Assembly: GCA_020465985.1 (NCBI GenBank)
Contig: JAANYP010005932.1
Location: forward strand, 186,001-250,000
Direction of reading: 5' to 3'
DNA from: Centrapalus pauciflorus
Lineage: Eukaryota; Streptophyta; Magnoliopsida; Asterales; Asteraceae
Length of the DNA stretch: 64,000 nucleotides
Both the position numbers and the translations under genes were made by a program. The notes under the pieces were generated by a model. It did not search any database, was not told the origin of the DNA, and saw nothing but the letters and a program-made list of their open reading frames with translations. Each line of letters begins with the position of its first letter. The first letter of the stretch is position 1. Positions 50,301 to 61,348 of the stretch are shown in pieces.

Positions 50301-52701
50301 CGTAACATCCGGCACTAAACCAGGTTAGCGACAATGACCTAATCTGTATTTAATAGCCAATTATAACTTAATCAGTGGTCATTAGAAATTAATCAAGTGA
50401 TTAACAAGGTTTATTAGAAAATTCAACTCAATTAGAATCAAATTCATCGGTGCGATGAATCGGGAAATCAATTAATCCGATCAATTTACGATATGAGGGA
50501 TTAATTCAACTAAGTACATAATTAAATTATGATTAGTGACACTAATCATACACTAATACAATTACTTAACATTAATTATGCAAGACTAAAACAATTCATT
50601 AAAACAATGCATCCATAAGTATTTATAAAATTACAAGAAAAGGAAAATAGAAGAATACATTTCTAAATACATTTATACAAAAAAAAAATATAAATACATG
50701 TATACATACATGCATGGCCGGCCCCTAGGCCATGTGGTGTATTAGAGTTTGACTTTTATTTAACTAATATTACTTTAAACACCATCATTTTGTTTAAATG
50801 TGCATACAACTTTTGTCTCCCATGCCTTTCATCATTTGAAAGACAAAAAATTTCTCTATAAATAGGAAGACATTTCATTCATTTTATTCACACCAAAACC
50901 CTCTTTTCTCTCCTATTAAAACCGGCCAAGGCACACACACATCACAAACTTCTTCATTCAAGTGTTCTTGGTGTTCTTCAAGAGTTTTGGTGCATATCTT
51001 GCAAAGGATTTCAACTTCTACTCAAAATCATATTCTAAATACTTCAAAGTAAGTAAATACTAACTTATTTCATCATACATTTATGTTTATATAAGTCTTG
51101 CATAATATATACAATCACCTACAACAACAAGTTTCATAAAAACTCAAGTTTATAAGTTTCTAGTTTTTATTTTTAAGTTGTTTCTTTAAATATGTTTATG
51201 AATATATGCACACATTATAAAGGTGTTAATATTATGAAAACATGTGATATATATGTGTTTTTGTAACTTTTAATAACTTTTATACAAGTAGTCTTTGAAT
51301 AAACAACAAGAATCATAAGTTGTTTCAAGTTTATAAACTACGGATTTTCGGCAGAAAATTTATATCGACTTTGAAAAATCATAACTAATTCATAACTCAA
51401 CGAAATGAGTTGATTCTTATCTCAAAAGTTAGATCTATGTCTTAACTATATATCTGTAATTTTTCATAATTTATTTTGGAGTTTAAGACCTCCAGAAATT
51501 ATTTGGGAAACCGAAAGTTTGACAGCTCAAAAATGGCCAACATAGGGTTTTTTAACGAGCTTTTTCACCAACCTAAACATCTCGAAAAATGTCCGTTCTT
51601 GATTCTAAAAATCCTTTGTATATAGTAGTTTAATGTCCTAGAAAACCAAAGTCTAAAACATTTTGGAGCTTGGTCAAAAACAACCTCAAAGTAGGCCGAA
51701 AAACCTCCGAAAAGCTGGAAAATTATATATATATAAACTTTACGTTTTAAGCAAATTTTATTTATAAACTTGTAATGTTGGGTGCTTTAAGACATAAAAA
51801 TCTATAAATATATATATCATCATATATTAGAGATATTAAGTCCTTATTATCATTTAGGACCCGTTTAATCTCGCTCGGTGCATCATCCGTCACTTTACGC
51901 TAAAAAGCACTTTACACTAGTTTTTACCATCACACGCTCGGTGAGTTCTCATAGCCCCTATTTTCACACTGTTATGTTTTGGGGATGAAATACATGCTTC
52001 GTTTTTATATGGACACGAAAATATCTTCATTTCTATTATGTATTACACATGTGGTTCCATTAGCCCTGATATCATGAACCGTTAATTGCATTTATTTGTA
52101 AGCGCGAATATATTGTGGATAGATCTATTGGGAGTCATGTCCCCCACTCGAGTTAGTCGGGTTGGCTAACAGCGGGTGCATATATATTCAACACACGGTA
52201 TTACGTATGGGAATACTGCACAGGGCAAACTCATTTTAAATTAAGCTTCGGTTGCATGATGATTTATATGTAATACATAACAAGGAATTTATGATTTTAT
52301 AAATTCAATCTCTATTATTGTTGTCCATACAAGTCAGATTTACGTATAAACCTATGAGCTCACCAACAATTTTGTTGACGTATTTTAGCGTGTATTTTCA
52401 GGAAATTAAGGCAAGTCACCATATCGGTAGTATTTTCAAGCTTCCGCATTTAAGGAGTCGCACTCAGTTTCAAACCATTGGAGATTTATTTGCATTATTT
52501 TGTATGAATTAATCATGTATTTAAATCTCTGTACCTTGCGAACTTCTCTTTATTATTTTGGGTCATGTAAAACATTTATATCTTTTAAAGTTACTCCGAT
52601 GTATTTTTTGAAAACGTCCATATAGTGGTCGTTCATTATGATTATAGTTACGCTTCCGCGACGTCGCGCTTCGTTGCCAACCGGGGTAACGGGGTGTGAC
52701 A
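50301..52701 (+). mobile_element. 5' LTR of a truncated gypsy element
   Basis: It begins CGTAACATCCGGCAC (a TGTAACATCC-type start with T to C) and ends ACGGGGTGTGACA. The promoter is visible: CTCTATAAATAGGAAG (TATA at 50857-50864), followed by a transcription-start-like TTCATTTTATTCACACC and a C/T-rich leader. A long intron-like or U5 stretch follows. The length of about 2.4 kb fits plant chromovirus/Athila-size LTRs. Short open frames inside are not genes. Confidence 0.75.
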
Positions 52702-52704
52702 GAT

Positions 52705-52717
52705 TGGTATCAGAGCC
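52705..52717 (+). other. Primer binding site for initiator tRNA-Met
   Basis: TGGTATCAGAGCC, three bases after the LTR end TGTGACA. Confidence 0.95.
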
Positions 52718-52839
52718 ATAGTTATAGTGAACTAGGTTGCATTAGTACCCTAGACTATAACTGCAGTTAAGTGTTACTAGTTTTAAAAATATTTTGTAAC
52801 TAACTAAAAGACTATGAATGGACCTTGATAGCTGAAAAC

Positions 52840-53324
52840 ATGTCCCACCCGGAGACTATCATCTTGTCAGATTCAGAGGATGAGTACACCCCTACGAGCC
52901 CCGCAGCCACTGAGATTTTCACTGAAGGAGAAACATCTGAGGAAGAAGACCCCTCTGAAGACCCAATGGAGGAGTCAGAAGAGGAACCAATGGAAGAAGA
53001 TAACGCTGGAGAGAATCCACCGCCCCCAACAGTCCCCGCTCGCATTCCATACCACCCGGCAGAGCCGTCATCTAAGCCATATCGGCCTTACCCAAATGGC
53101 CCCAAAATGTTGTACACACCCCGAAAGCGGGTGATCACGCCAAGAAGGGAGTCAATTCCTACCCCGACTCCCCAACCCAATCCCCCACCGCACACCGACG
53201 TGTAGACGCCCGACGATGGGGCTGGATACCTGAAACCCTCCGTGAATGGAGGCAAGAGGAAGGAATCCCTCCCCACAGTTGATTTCACTCTGAAGATATC
53301 CAATAAAACCAACTTTACTTTGAT
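52840..53324 (+). pseudogene. Gypsy gag, N-terminal fragment
   Basis: The ATG at 52840 gives MSHPETIILSDSEDEYTPTS, then a Glu/Ser-rich acidic region (GETSEEEDPSEDPMEESEEE) and a Pro-rich region (TPTPQPNPPP). This is the typical disordered start of large plant gypsy gag proteins. A TAG at 53203-53205 interrupts it, the frame continues with LPTVDFTLKISNKTNF, and the element is cut at about 53324 where duplication copy B starts. Capsid, PR, RT and IN are all absent. Confidence 0.75.
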
Positions 53325-54026
53325 GAAAAATGTCTCTAAATGAATCTTTGAAATGATTTTAAAGCTTATTATAACTAATTAACTTTCAGATTTCAATGGT
53401 GTGTAATTGTGTTCAAATAAACTCAAGATAATGACAATCAATCCTGAAATGACTTGGTTCCTGATCTGTACGCTTCCCAGTTCAGTTGTTAATTCAACAG
53501 ACCCATGGAAAGTCTTACCGATATAACATGTGTTCATAAAGCATTTATATACCAATCATCATTTCAACGCTGCTATATCATTCATGTTTAAAACGTGATG
53601 TACTTTTATGTTTTCTTCGTAATTTATCCCCTTCTCATGTGTATTTTACAACACCTCGAGAATCAGAAACCCATACATAAAACACAGATCTAGAAATTGA
53701 CAAATGAATTTAAACAAATTATCTTAAAACAGACTCAAGGTATCTAGATGATTTGTTGTAAGTACTACATATGAGAAATCTAAAGCAAATCATCAACAAT
53801 AAAAACGAGATAAAAATATTACCTGATATTAGGGTTTCGGGCGACGGTGACGATTTTGGTTCTAGTGGAGGCGCTGCACCAGGGACAGCCGCAGCGGCAG
53901 TGGTTGTGTGGTGGTGGCAGCCAAGAGAGAGAATCACAGGGTTTGGTTGCGGTAGCCGAGTAGGAGAGATGAGCGTGAGTGTCGAGAGATGAGTACGTGA
54001 GGTGAATGTCAAGGGAGAGAGGCGGA
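53325..54026. repeat. 702-bp direct duplication, copy B
   Basis: Copy B continues to the right into 54027-54350, which copy A lacks, so B is joined to what looks like the original upstream DNA. The left junction inside the gypsy gag (TTTGATGAAAAATGTC) shares GAAAAATG with the left edge of copy A, a possible microhomology. Confidence 0.95.
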
Positions 54027-54181
54027 CAATGACGGCTAGGGTTTGGCCGTCGACGAACAACGAAGACGAAGAGCGAGCGAGCGAGTAAGAGTGAGCAGGA
54101 GGGAGACGAGTAGGTGAAGCTGGTGGTTGTTGGACTCGCCAGCGGAGAGAGTCAGCGGCGGAGGTTGTCGCCGGTCGGTGA

Positions 54182-54228
<47 letters not shown>

Positions 54229-54350
54229 AGAGGGAGGGTGTGTGTGAGCGGTGTGTGTCTGTGTGTTTGTGAGGCCAAGAAGGCAAGAAAGAAGGGAAAG
54301 GGGAAAAGAGGGGGCTCCGACCCGGGTATGACCCAACCCAATATTTGAAA
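53820..54350 (-). promoter_or_regulatory. 5'-UTR-like first exon of an unknown cellular gene
   Basis: On the minus strand a C/T-rich stretch including (CT)n (54184-54225) leads to CGAAACCCTAATATCAG|GTAATATT, with a donor at about 53821. AAACCCTAA and CT repeats are common in plant 5' UTRs of housekeeping genes. A 217-codon open frame crosses the exon and the intron, and is rich in S, L, T and P, so I do not take it as protein. No downstream coding exons are seen: the intron is cut by the gypsy remnant on the left. Confidence 0.4.
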
Positions 54351-54390
54351 ACATTTTTAATAACTTCCCCACCTTAAATTTTATTAGATA

Positions 54391-54814
54391 CTAGGTTATT
54401 ACCCATGTATTACATGTGTTAATTTTAGAAATTGATATTTATATATATGTATAATATAATAATTACATGAATAATAAAGTTTGCTTAATTTTAGTTATAT
54501 ATGGAAAAAATAAATGGATTGACGAAAACGCAAAAAACATGAAAACATGTTGGCTTTTTTCATAATAAACCCTGAATTTTATACGACACTTTTACCATCA
54601 TTTTATATTTTCATGACAATTTTAACATTCATTTTATAATTTTATTGATAGTTTATTATGATTGAGATGTGTTTTAAAAGCATAGTAACTTAAATAATAT
54701 AAAAGCTTTTAAATAAACTGAAGTCCAATAAAATATATTTTATTATGTTATTATTTAATCAAAAAAATATGTGATTGCACATCACCCGAGCAACGCACGG
54801 GTATTCAACTAGTT
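54391..54814. mobile_element. Helitron-like element with hairpin-CTAG at both ends
   Basis: The left end, read on the minus strand, has ACATGTAATACATGGGTAAT then AACCTAG|T. The right end, read on the + strand, has CCCGAGCAACGCACGGG then TATTCAACTAG|T. The two ends are inverted relative to each other (ACTAGGTTATTACCC against ACTAGTTGAATACCC). Either two oppositely oriented Helitron ends meet here or this family has symmetrical termini. Non-coding. Confidence 0.5.
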
Positions 54815-54982
54815 ATATAATTATGGTAGATGGAGGATGATGAAAAGAGAATGTTGAGTGAATACCAAATGCTAAATGAAATTAGATTTCTCTCTCTCTT
54901 TTCAGCCAAACATGAAATTTAAGGATTTTGAAATTCAAATCCTAAACGAAAGGTTCAAATCCTTCAGACCAAAGTCCCCTCA

Positions 54983-55592
54983 GGGGCGTTTAGTTCGCGG
55001 ATTTCCTGGGATTCACTGGGATTTGCATTTAAAATCCTATGTTTGGTTCGCAGATTTCAGTAAGGATTTAAAATCCCAGGATTTCTTAAATCCCTCCATT
55101 CTTTGTTATTTAAAAACCCAACCTCCCCCCTAGGATTTTAAATCCCAGTTTTTTGTCCCGTTTAAAAATTACAATTAAAAGTTATCAACGGGGGTTTAAA
55201 TGATGTGTGATACTTGGCAATCGGTTTCAACAATTAAAATTTATTACACTTAGGTTATTTACAGGTCCACGTAGGATTAATAACCGATTTCAACCGGTTA
55301 CCGATTGATAAAACCTTGATTTACTGATTTTTAGTTAGTTTGGGGTTTATAATGCAACGAAAAATGATTTGGGGTTTTAATCACAAAAAACTGACAAGTT
55401 AATGGTTTTAATCACAAAAAACTGACAAGTTAGAGGTTTTTTGCGTAATTATCCCTTTTCAGATTAACAATTTTTTCCTAAAAGATAATGCAAATTCTTT
55501 AACAAAATTCTGAGAAATACAAATGCTGCATAATGCAAATCCTTTGACAAAATGCAAATCCCACAGAAAAAATCTACGAACCAAACGCCCCC
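54983..55592. mobile_element. PIF/Harbinger-like (Tourist-type) MITE
   Basis: The left end GGGGCGTTTAGTTCGCGGAT and the reverse complement of the right end GGGGGCGTTTGGTTCGTAGA are terminal inverted repeats of about 23 bp. The flanking trinucleotides TCA and TTA nearly match a TWA target duplication. Internally AATCCCAGGATTT and GGATTTAAAATCCC are repeated in both directions. Length 610 bp, no transposase. Confidence 0.72.
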
Positions 55593-56135
55593 TTAGTGTT
55601 TGTATTTGTATTTGTGTGCCAAAATGACATCATCAAGAATGGTAACTGACGTCAAAAGTCATCAAAGCATCATCTCAAAGAACGTTAACGAACAAGGTTC
55701 GCCTACATATGAGAATAAATAATAGAAGATATTATTTCTAATTTTAATTAAGTTATTAGATGATTATTAATTAAATAAACTTAAGTTAATGGAGAATTAA
55801 ATGCAATATTTGGTATTGTAATAAACAAAATTATCAAAAGTTATTTACAAAAACACTGAGGTTTAAAATTTTATTTCCCTAACATTTTACTTTCAAATTT
55901 AATTATCAAATGATAGTATTTTTTTTCACAATTTTCATATATTATTATTTTTTCCCATCTTTAATTTTTATTTTCAATTTTCATACTTTAAAAAAATATA
56001 AACTACACAACTGATCCTTAAAGTAGTTTAATTTTATAAATGCCAACTTAGTTTTTTTTTCGTTTCAATTTTTACAAATTTTATTATTAATTTCACTTTG
56101 TTGCAATTTATGTAAATATATAATAAATAAATAAA
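55593..56135. other. AT-rich, no gene
   Basis: I see nothing in this stretch. Confidence 0.4.
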
Positions 56136-56489
<354 letters not shown>

Positions 56490-56652
56490 TCTATATATGT
56501 ATAGATTTGGGTTCAAAAAAGTACCAATAAGAATTGAGTGTACCAAGAGTACTCGTCCAAAGCCACAAGATTAAATAAATCAATGGTTGTGATCAAAAAT
56601 TGAAATTCCATGCGCATCTCTTTTTTTTAGCTGGAAGGGTATTTTCGTAATT

Positions 56653-58545
56653 ACAGCGATCATTCACAATACATATAAAATGATCATTATCATTACTTAA
56701 TTGATCATTCACATTACTTAATTACTCATTCACAACACTTATTTGATCATTCACAAGAATTATTTGACTATTTACAGTTCTTTTACACTTATTTGATCAT
56801 TCACAACATTTATTTGATCATTCACAATAAATATTTGATTATTTACACTTCTTGTATAATTATTTGATCATTCACATTACTTAATTCACCATTCATATTA
56901 CTTAATTGAGCATTCATATTACTTAATTGACCACTCACATTACTTAAATGATCATTCACATTACTCTTAATTGATCATTCACATTACTCTTAATTGATCA
57001 TTCACATTACTTAATTGTTCATTCACAACATTTATTTGATCATTCACAAGAATTATTTGACTATTTACAATTCTTTTACACTTATTTGATCATTCACAAC
57101 ATTTATTTGATCATTCACAATAATTATTTGACTATTTACACGTCTTCTATAATTATTTGATCATTCCCAATAATTATTTAACTATTTACACTTCTTCTGT
57201 AATTATTTGATCATTCACATTACTTAATTGACCATTCACATTACTTAATTGATCATTCACATTACATAAATGATCATTCACATTACTTAATTGACCATTC
57301 ACATTACTTAAATGATTATTCACATTACTTAATTGACCATTTACATTACTTAATTGATCATTCACAACACTTATTTGATCATCACATGAATTATTTGACC
57401 ATTCACAATATTTATTTCATCATTCACAATAATTATTTGACTATTTACACTTCTTCTACACTTATTTGATCATTCACAATAATTATTTGACCATTCACAC
57501 TTCTTCTACACTTATTTGATCATTCACAATAATTCTTTGACCATTCACACTTCTTCTACACTTATTTGATCATTCACAACACTTATATGATCATTCACAA
57601 TTCTTCTACCCTTATTTGATCATTCACAACATTTATTTGATCATTCACAAGAATTATTTGACCATTCATAGTATTTATTTGATCATTCACAACACTTATT
57701 TGATCATTCAAATTAATTATTTGACCATTTATAATAAGTTTAGAAGAAGTGTGAATGATCAAATAAGTGTAGAAAAAGTGTAAAAGTCCAATAATTATTG
57801 TGAATAATGAAATAAATACTGTAAATTGTCAAATAATTCATGTGAATAATCAATTAAGTGTTGTGAATGATCAATTAAGTAATGTGAATGGTCAATTAAG
57901 TAATGTGAATGGTCAATTAAGTAATGTGAATGATCATTTAAGTAATGTGAACGATCAAATAAGTAATGTAAATGGTTAATTAAGTAATGTGAATGATCAA
58001 TTAAGTAATGTGAATGGTCAATTAAGTAATATGAATGATCATTTAAGTAATGTGAATGATCTACATTTGTTTAACTAATTATTTAGATCTACATTCAAAT
58101 AATTATTGTGAACGATCAAATAAGTGTTGTGAATGATCAAATAAGTGTAGAAGAAGTGTAAAAGTCCAATAATTATTCTGAATGATGAAATAAATACTGT
58201 AAATGGTCAAATAATTCATGTGAATGATCAAATAAGTTTTGTGAATGATCAATTAAGTAATGTGAATGGTCAATTAAGTAATGTGAATGGTCAGTTAGGT
58301 AATGTGAACGATCATTTAAGTAATGTGAATGATCACTTAAGTAATGTGAATGATCATTTAAGTAATGTGAATGGTCAATTAAGTAATGTGAATGATCATT
58401 TAAGTAATGTGAATGGTCAATTAAGTGTTGAAGAATTGTGAATGGTCAAATAAGTGTTGTGGATGATCAAATAAGTGTACAAGAAGTATAAATAGTTAAA
58501 CAAGTGTTGTGAACGATCAGTTAAGTAATGTGAATGATTTGCTAC
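56653..58545. repeat. Inverted minisatellite of TGATCATTCACATTACTTAA units
   Basis: From about 56660 to 57730 the + strand repeats units of about 21 bp such as TTGATCATTCACATTACTTAA, with variants AACACTTATTTGATCATTCAC and TTCTTCTACACTTATTTGATC. From about 57740 to 58545 the same units appear reverse-complemented (AAGTAATGTGAATGATCAATT, AAATAAGTGTTGTGAATGATC). The switch is near 57733 (TTTATAATAAGTTTAGAAGA). TGTGAATGATCATTCACA would be a perfect palindrome at each unit junction. Open frames of N-V-N-G-Q-L-S type are repeat artefacts. Confidence 0.95.
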
Positions 58546-59590
58546 TGCTTGCTTGACTGAAGCATCTTGATCAGTAACAATGAGGTTTGGTTTATGCCCC
58601 ATATTACGAACAAATGCATCAAACAACCACCCATATGACTATTGATTCGCTTGCTATTAAACCCGCTCCGAATGTCACACATTTCTTGTGATTATTAATT
58701 CCAGTGAATGTCATAAACACCATCATATATCTAATAAATGAGACAACAAATCAAATAAATAAATAGAGAAAAACAAAACCACGGAAAACATATGTTAATC
58801 TACATAGTTTATAGAAGATCTATATAAATAACATAAAATCTATATAGAGTACAGACAATATATAAAAAACTACTTAGAATACAAAATAATCTACATAGAT
58901 AGAGCATAGAACAAAAAAATCTGAGAAAAAACTACAAATACTCCAATCAAACATAAACTTACTTGTTTGCAGAGTATGTAGCGTCAACAGAGACAACATC
59001 CCCAAATGCCTTGTAGTTCAGTTTCATGGTTTCGTGAGCCTAAAACAAGCATACTAACACACCATCACTATTGCATTTTGACTCACATGAGAAGTTTGGA
59101 ACATATTTTGGTTTACTTATCAAGCGGTTGACCACCATTTGAGCATCGTTATCACCAATGAAACGATTCGGATCTCTTTTAAAATTTTTGGATGCGTTTC
59201 TACTGAATTTTAAGTTCTTATAACCACCAGCAACGTCGGACAAGTATCTACGAGCAACAATAGGACCAACATTCGCCCTGGACATGTTGTGTAAAAATGA
59301 CTTGTCAGAAGTCAAGTCGTCTACGCTTCTTTAGCATGCGTTTCCTGTGTCATCTGACAACAACCGATGCTGTGTGCCTCGACAAAATCATAAATGAGGT
59401 ACTTTTTTGAAGCCACAGGTAACAACTCTATCGTTGTTCTTTTTTTGCCGTTCCTTTCCTAGTGTCAAAACCAGATAGATCAACATAATTCTCATACATG
59501 CCAACAGCGTCACTTAGCGACGAATACACACTGTATTTTTTTTGGTTTTAAGTGAGACGAAATGTTTGGTATCCAATATCTCCCTCCCTT
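58540..59590 (-). pseudogene. FAR1/FHY3-type MULE transposase, degenerate
   Basis: In order on the minus strand: PNISSHLKPKKIQ and SLSDAVGMYENYVDLSGFDT with RKGTAKKEQ (FAR1 zinc-domain end), FLHNMSRANVGPIVARRYL, GGYKNLKF, NFKRDPNRFIGDNDAQMVV, KYVPNFSCE, then NYKAFGDVVSVDATYSANK (first catalytic Asp region). After an intron come YMMVFMTFTGINNHKKC, VTFGAGLIASES, then LFDAFVRNMGHKP and LIVTDQDASVKQAVA (second Asp region). The intron (58962-58731, GTAAGT...TTATTAG) splices in frame. Frameshifts occur near 59320-59550 and 58650. The protein is cut off after KQAVA, exactly where the minisatellite begins, so the last catalytic residue and SWIM zinc finger are lost. Confidence 0.88.
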
Positions 59591-59811
59591 GGGAGTCGTC
59601 TTCTCAGAGCCCTCGTCGTTTAGCAAGGTCTTGAGCTTTTCATCTTTACCCGATTCTGTGAGTACAAAATATTATATAGAATAGAAAATATGAATATCAT
59701 AGGATAACATAAAATCTATAAGAAGAAGACAAATTAAAGAATCCAGAATCTATATAGATTTATAGAAGATCTATATAGACAACAGAAAATCTATATAGAT
59801 TACAGACAATC

Positions 59812-60943
59812 TGTAGGTCCCGAGAGGTTCCCAAAGTATATAGCTTTAAGCTGTAGAGGGGGGGGGGGGTGAATACAGCTATTTAAAAACTACACACTAT
59901 TTCTCAATGTTTGTATGTATTATCAACAAATTGTTAATTACAAACAAGCTTGAATGCGGAAATGTTCAAGCTGAGATGACAGATACAACAGTATGTTCAC
60001 TAGTCTAAGACAGACTCAAACTAGTTTACAATGAATACACTCACTAAGAAGCACTCACTGTGTTTACAAGACTTAGAGGGACAGCTTATGTAGAACAGCT
60101 TGGACACAAAGAAACTGTATTACACAGGCAGGCTTGCATGCATGAAAAACACACTTGCACGTTCACTCTTGGCTTCAGCACTTAGCTTTTTGGCTTGCTT
60201 ATCCTTTCTGACCTTAGAAGCTTCCTTTTATACTCTCTCAGAGGATCTAAGAGAAACTTCTTCATTGGACGGAATGAAAAAGGAGAAGTCTTGTTTGAAA
60301 AGACAACATAACTTTTCTGCACTTTTCTGAAAAGCAGACTTGTCTTCATATGTGCAGAACTTTTGTCTTTTCACTTTGTCTACTGTTGCATTGCCTTTAA
60401 CTAATTTAGGAATGTCAACTTTGCGTCTTTCTTCCTTGTAAAGGCCTATTTTGATATAAGAAAAAGGTCTGTCACCCTTTTTCAAATATCCTTTTGTCTT
60501 CATGTTGCAGAACAGCGTGGGCAGGTTGAGCAGTTCTGTTTTACACTTTGTCTTCGACTTTGTAAACTGATCTTGTAGCCAAAAACAATACATGATGACT
60601 TGGAAACGTATTCCATAAAGTGTTTAGCCTGTTCACAAAGAACAGGTTCTGTTCACAAAGAACAGAACACTTGAAAAGTGCCCAAGCTGCTCACCAGTGT
60701 AGAGCAGCGTAGACAGTTTATGTCCAGCCTGTTCAGCAGACAGAGCAGCTTGGACAAACTGTCTTAGTTGCAACACATGCAACATATAGAACAGCTTTAG
60801 ACTGATATTGCAAATCATTTTCAGGTTTCAATAAGGCATATAACAGGCCTTAATTTCAACCTTCAAATGCATCAACAGGTTTGATCAGAAATCTCCCCCT
60901 CAGATGTAGAACAGCTTTGACTGAGGCCTTTTTGTGCCTAACA
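59812..60943 (-). repeat. 3' LTR of a second large copia element
   Basis: The minus strand begins TGTTAGGCACAAAAAGGCC (60943) after the PPT and ends GGAACCTCTCGGGACCTACA (59812). Length 1132 bp. A clear TATA box GTATAAAAGG is on the minus strand (60233-60224). There are many copies of AGAACAGCTT/AAGCTGTTCT-like motifs, a CTGTTCACAAAGAACAG palindrome repeated at 60629-60667, and a G12 run at 59858-59869. The 5' LTR is outside the window, so no target duplication can be checked (left flank CAATC). Confidence 0.88.
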
Positions 60944-60957
60944 ATCTCCCCCTATTT
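60944..60957 (-). other. Polypurine tract of the second copia element
   Basis: The minus strand reads AATAGGGGGAGAT directly before TGTTAGGC. Confidence 0.92.
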
Positions 60958-61348
60958 GCAATAACCAGACTAAGCTGGTCTTATCAAAAATCACTATATA
61001 TTTTTACAGTACATTTTTTTTTGCTGAATTGAAATTACAACATCACAGTAAAGTAAAAGATCAGTTTATATATACACTGATTCTTGATTACATACAACAC
61101 CACATGTTTTTAGAAGAGTACAACTAATGTACTAAAGTATTTTACAACTAATGTAAAAGAAAAGATTACAACTTATGTAATGATGTACAACTAATGTACA
61201 AGATGTACAACTAACGTACAAAAGTATTTGGACTGTTTGTGTTGGGAGCAGATAATGGCAAGCTTGTCCAACTGATGGACAGCTTTCATTCTTCACCTAC
61301 CCAGACGGTAGATGGACTTCACTCCATTGGAGGGGGACCCTGGAACAT
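60958..61348. other. Non-coding segment between extra ORF and PPT
   Basis: 391 bp. ACAACTAATGTACAAGATG-type units recur about six times (61108-61220). No gene. Confidence 0.6.

Larger units (their letters stand above)
56507..59811 (-). mobile_element. MULE-type transposon, interrupted by the copia LTR at 59812
   Basis: It contains a terminal segment (TTCAAAAAAGTACCAATAAG at 56515) that resembles the left end of 8519-8929, a huge inverted minisatellite, and a FAR1-type MULE transposase pseudogene on the minus strand. The right terminus is not seen because the copia element begins at 59812. Whether the minisatellite is the element's own subterminal repeat or a later insertion is open. Confidence 0.55.

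Noticed and set aside
53719..54372. A 217-codon minus-strand frame rich in S, L, T and P.
   Set aside because: It crosses a (CT)n tract and a consensus donor, and in copy A the frame is cut. It looks like a 5' UTR, not a protein.
58220..58441. Open frame with regular N-V-N-D-H-L-S / N-V-N-G-Q-L-S heptad-like repeats.
   Set aside because: It arises from the 21-bp minisatellite unit, which is a multiple of three; the array runs in both orientations and contains stops elsewhere.
56653..58545. CRISPR array.
   Set aside because: The units are contiguous with small variations, there are no unique spacers, and the genome is a plant nucleus.
59858..59869. G12 run as a G-quadruplex or replication signal.
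   Set aside because: A single homopolymer at an LTR; its length may also be a sequencing artefact and no second G tract supports a defined structure.
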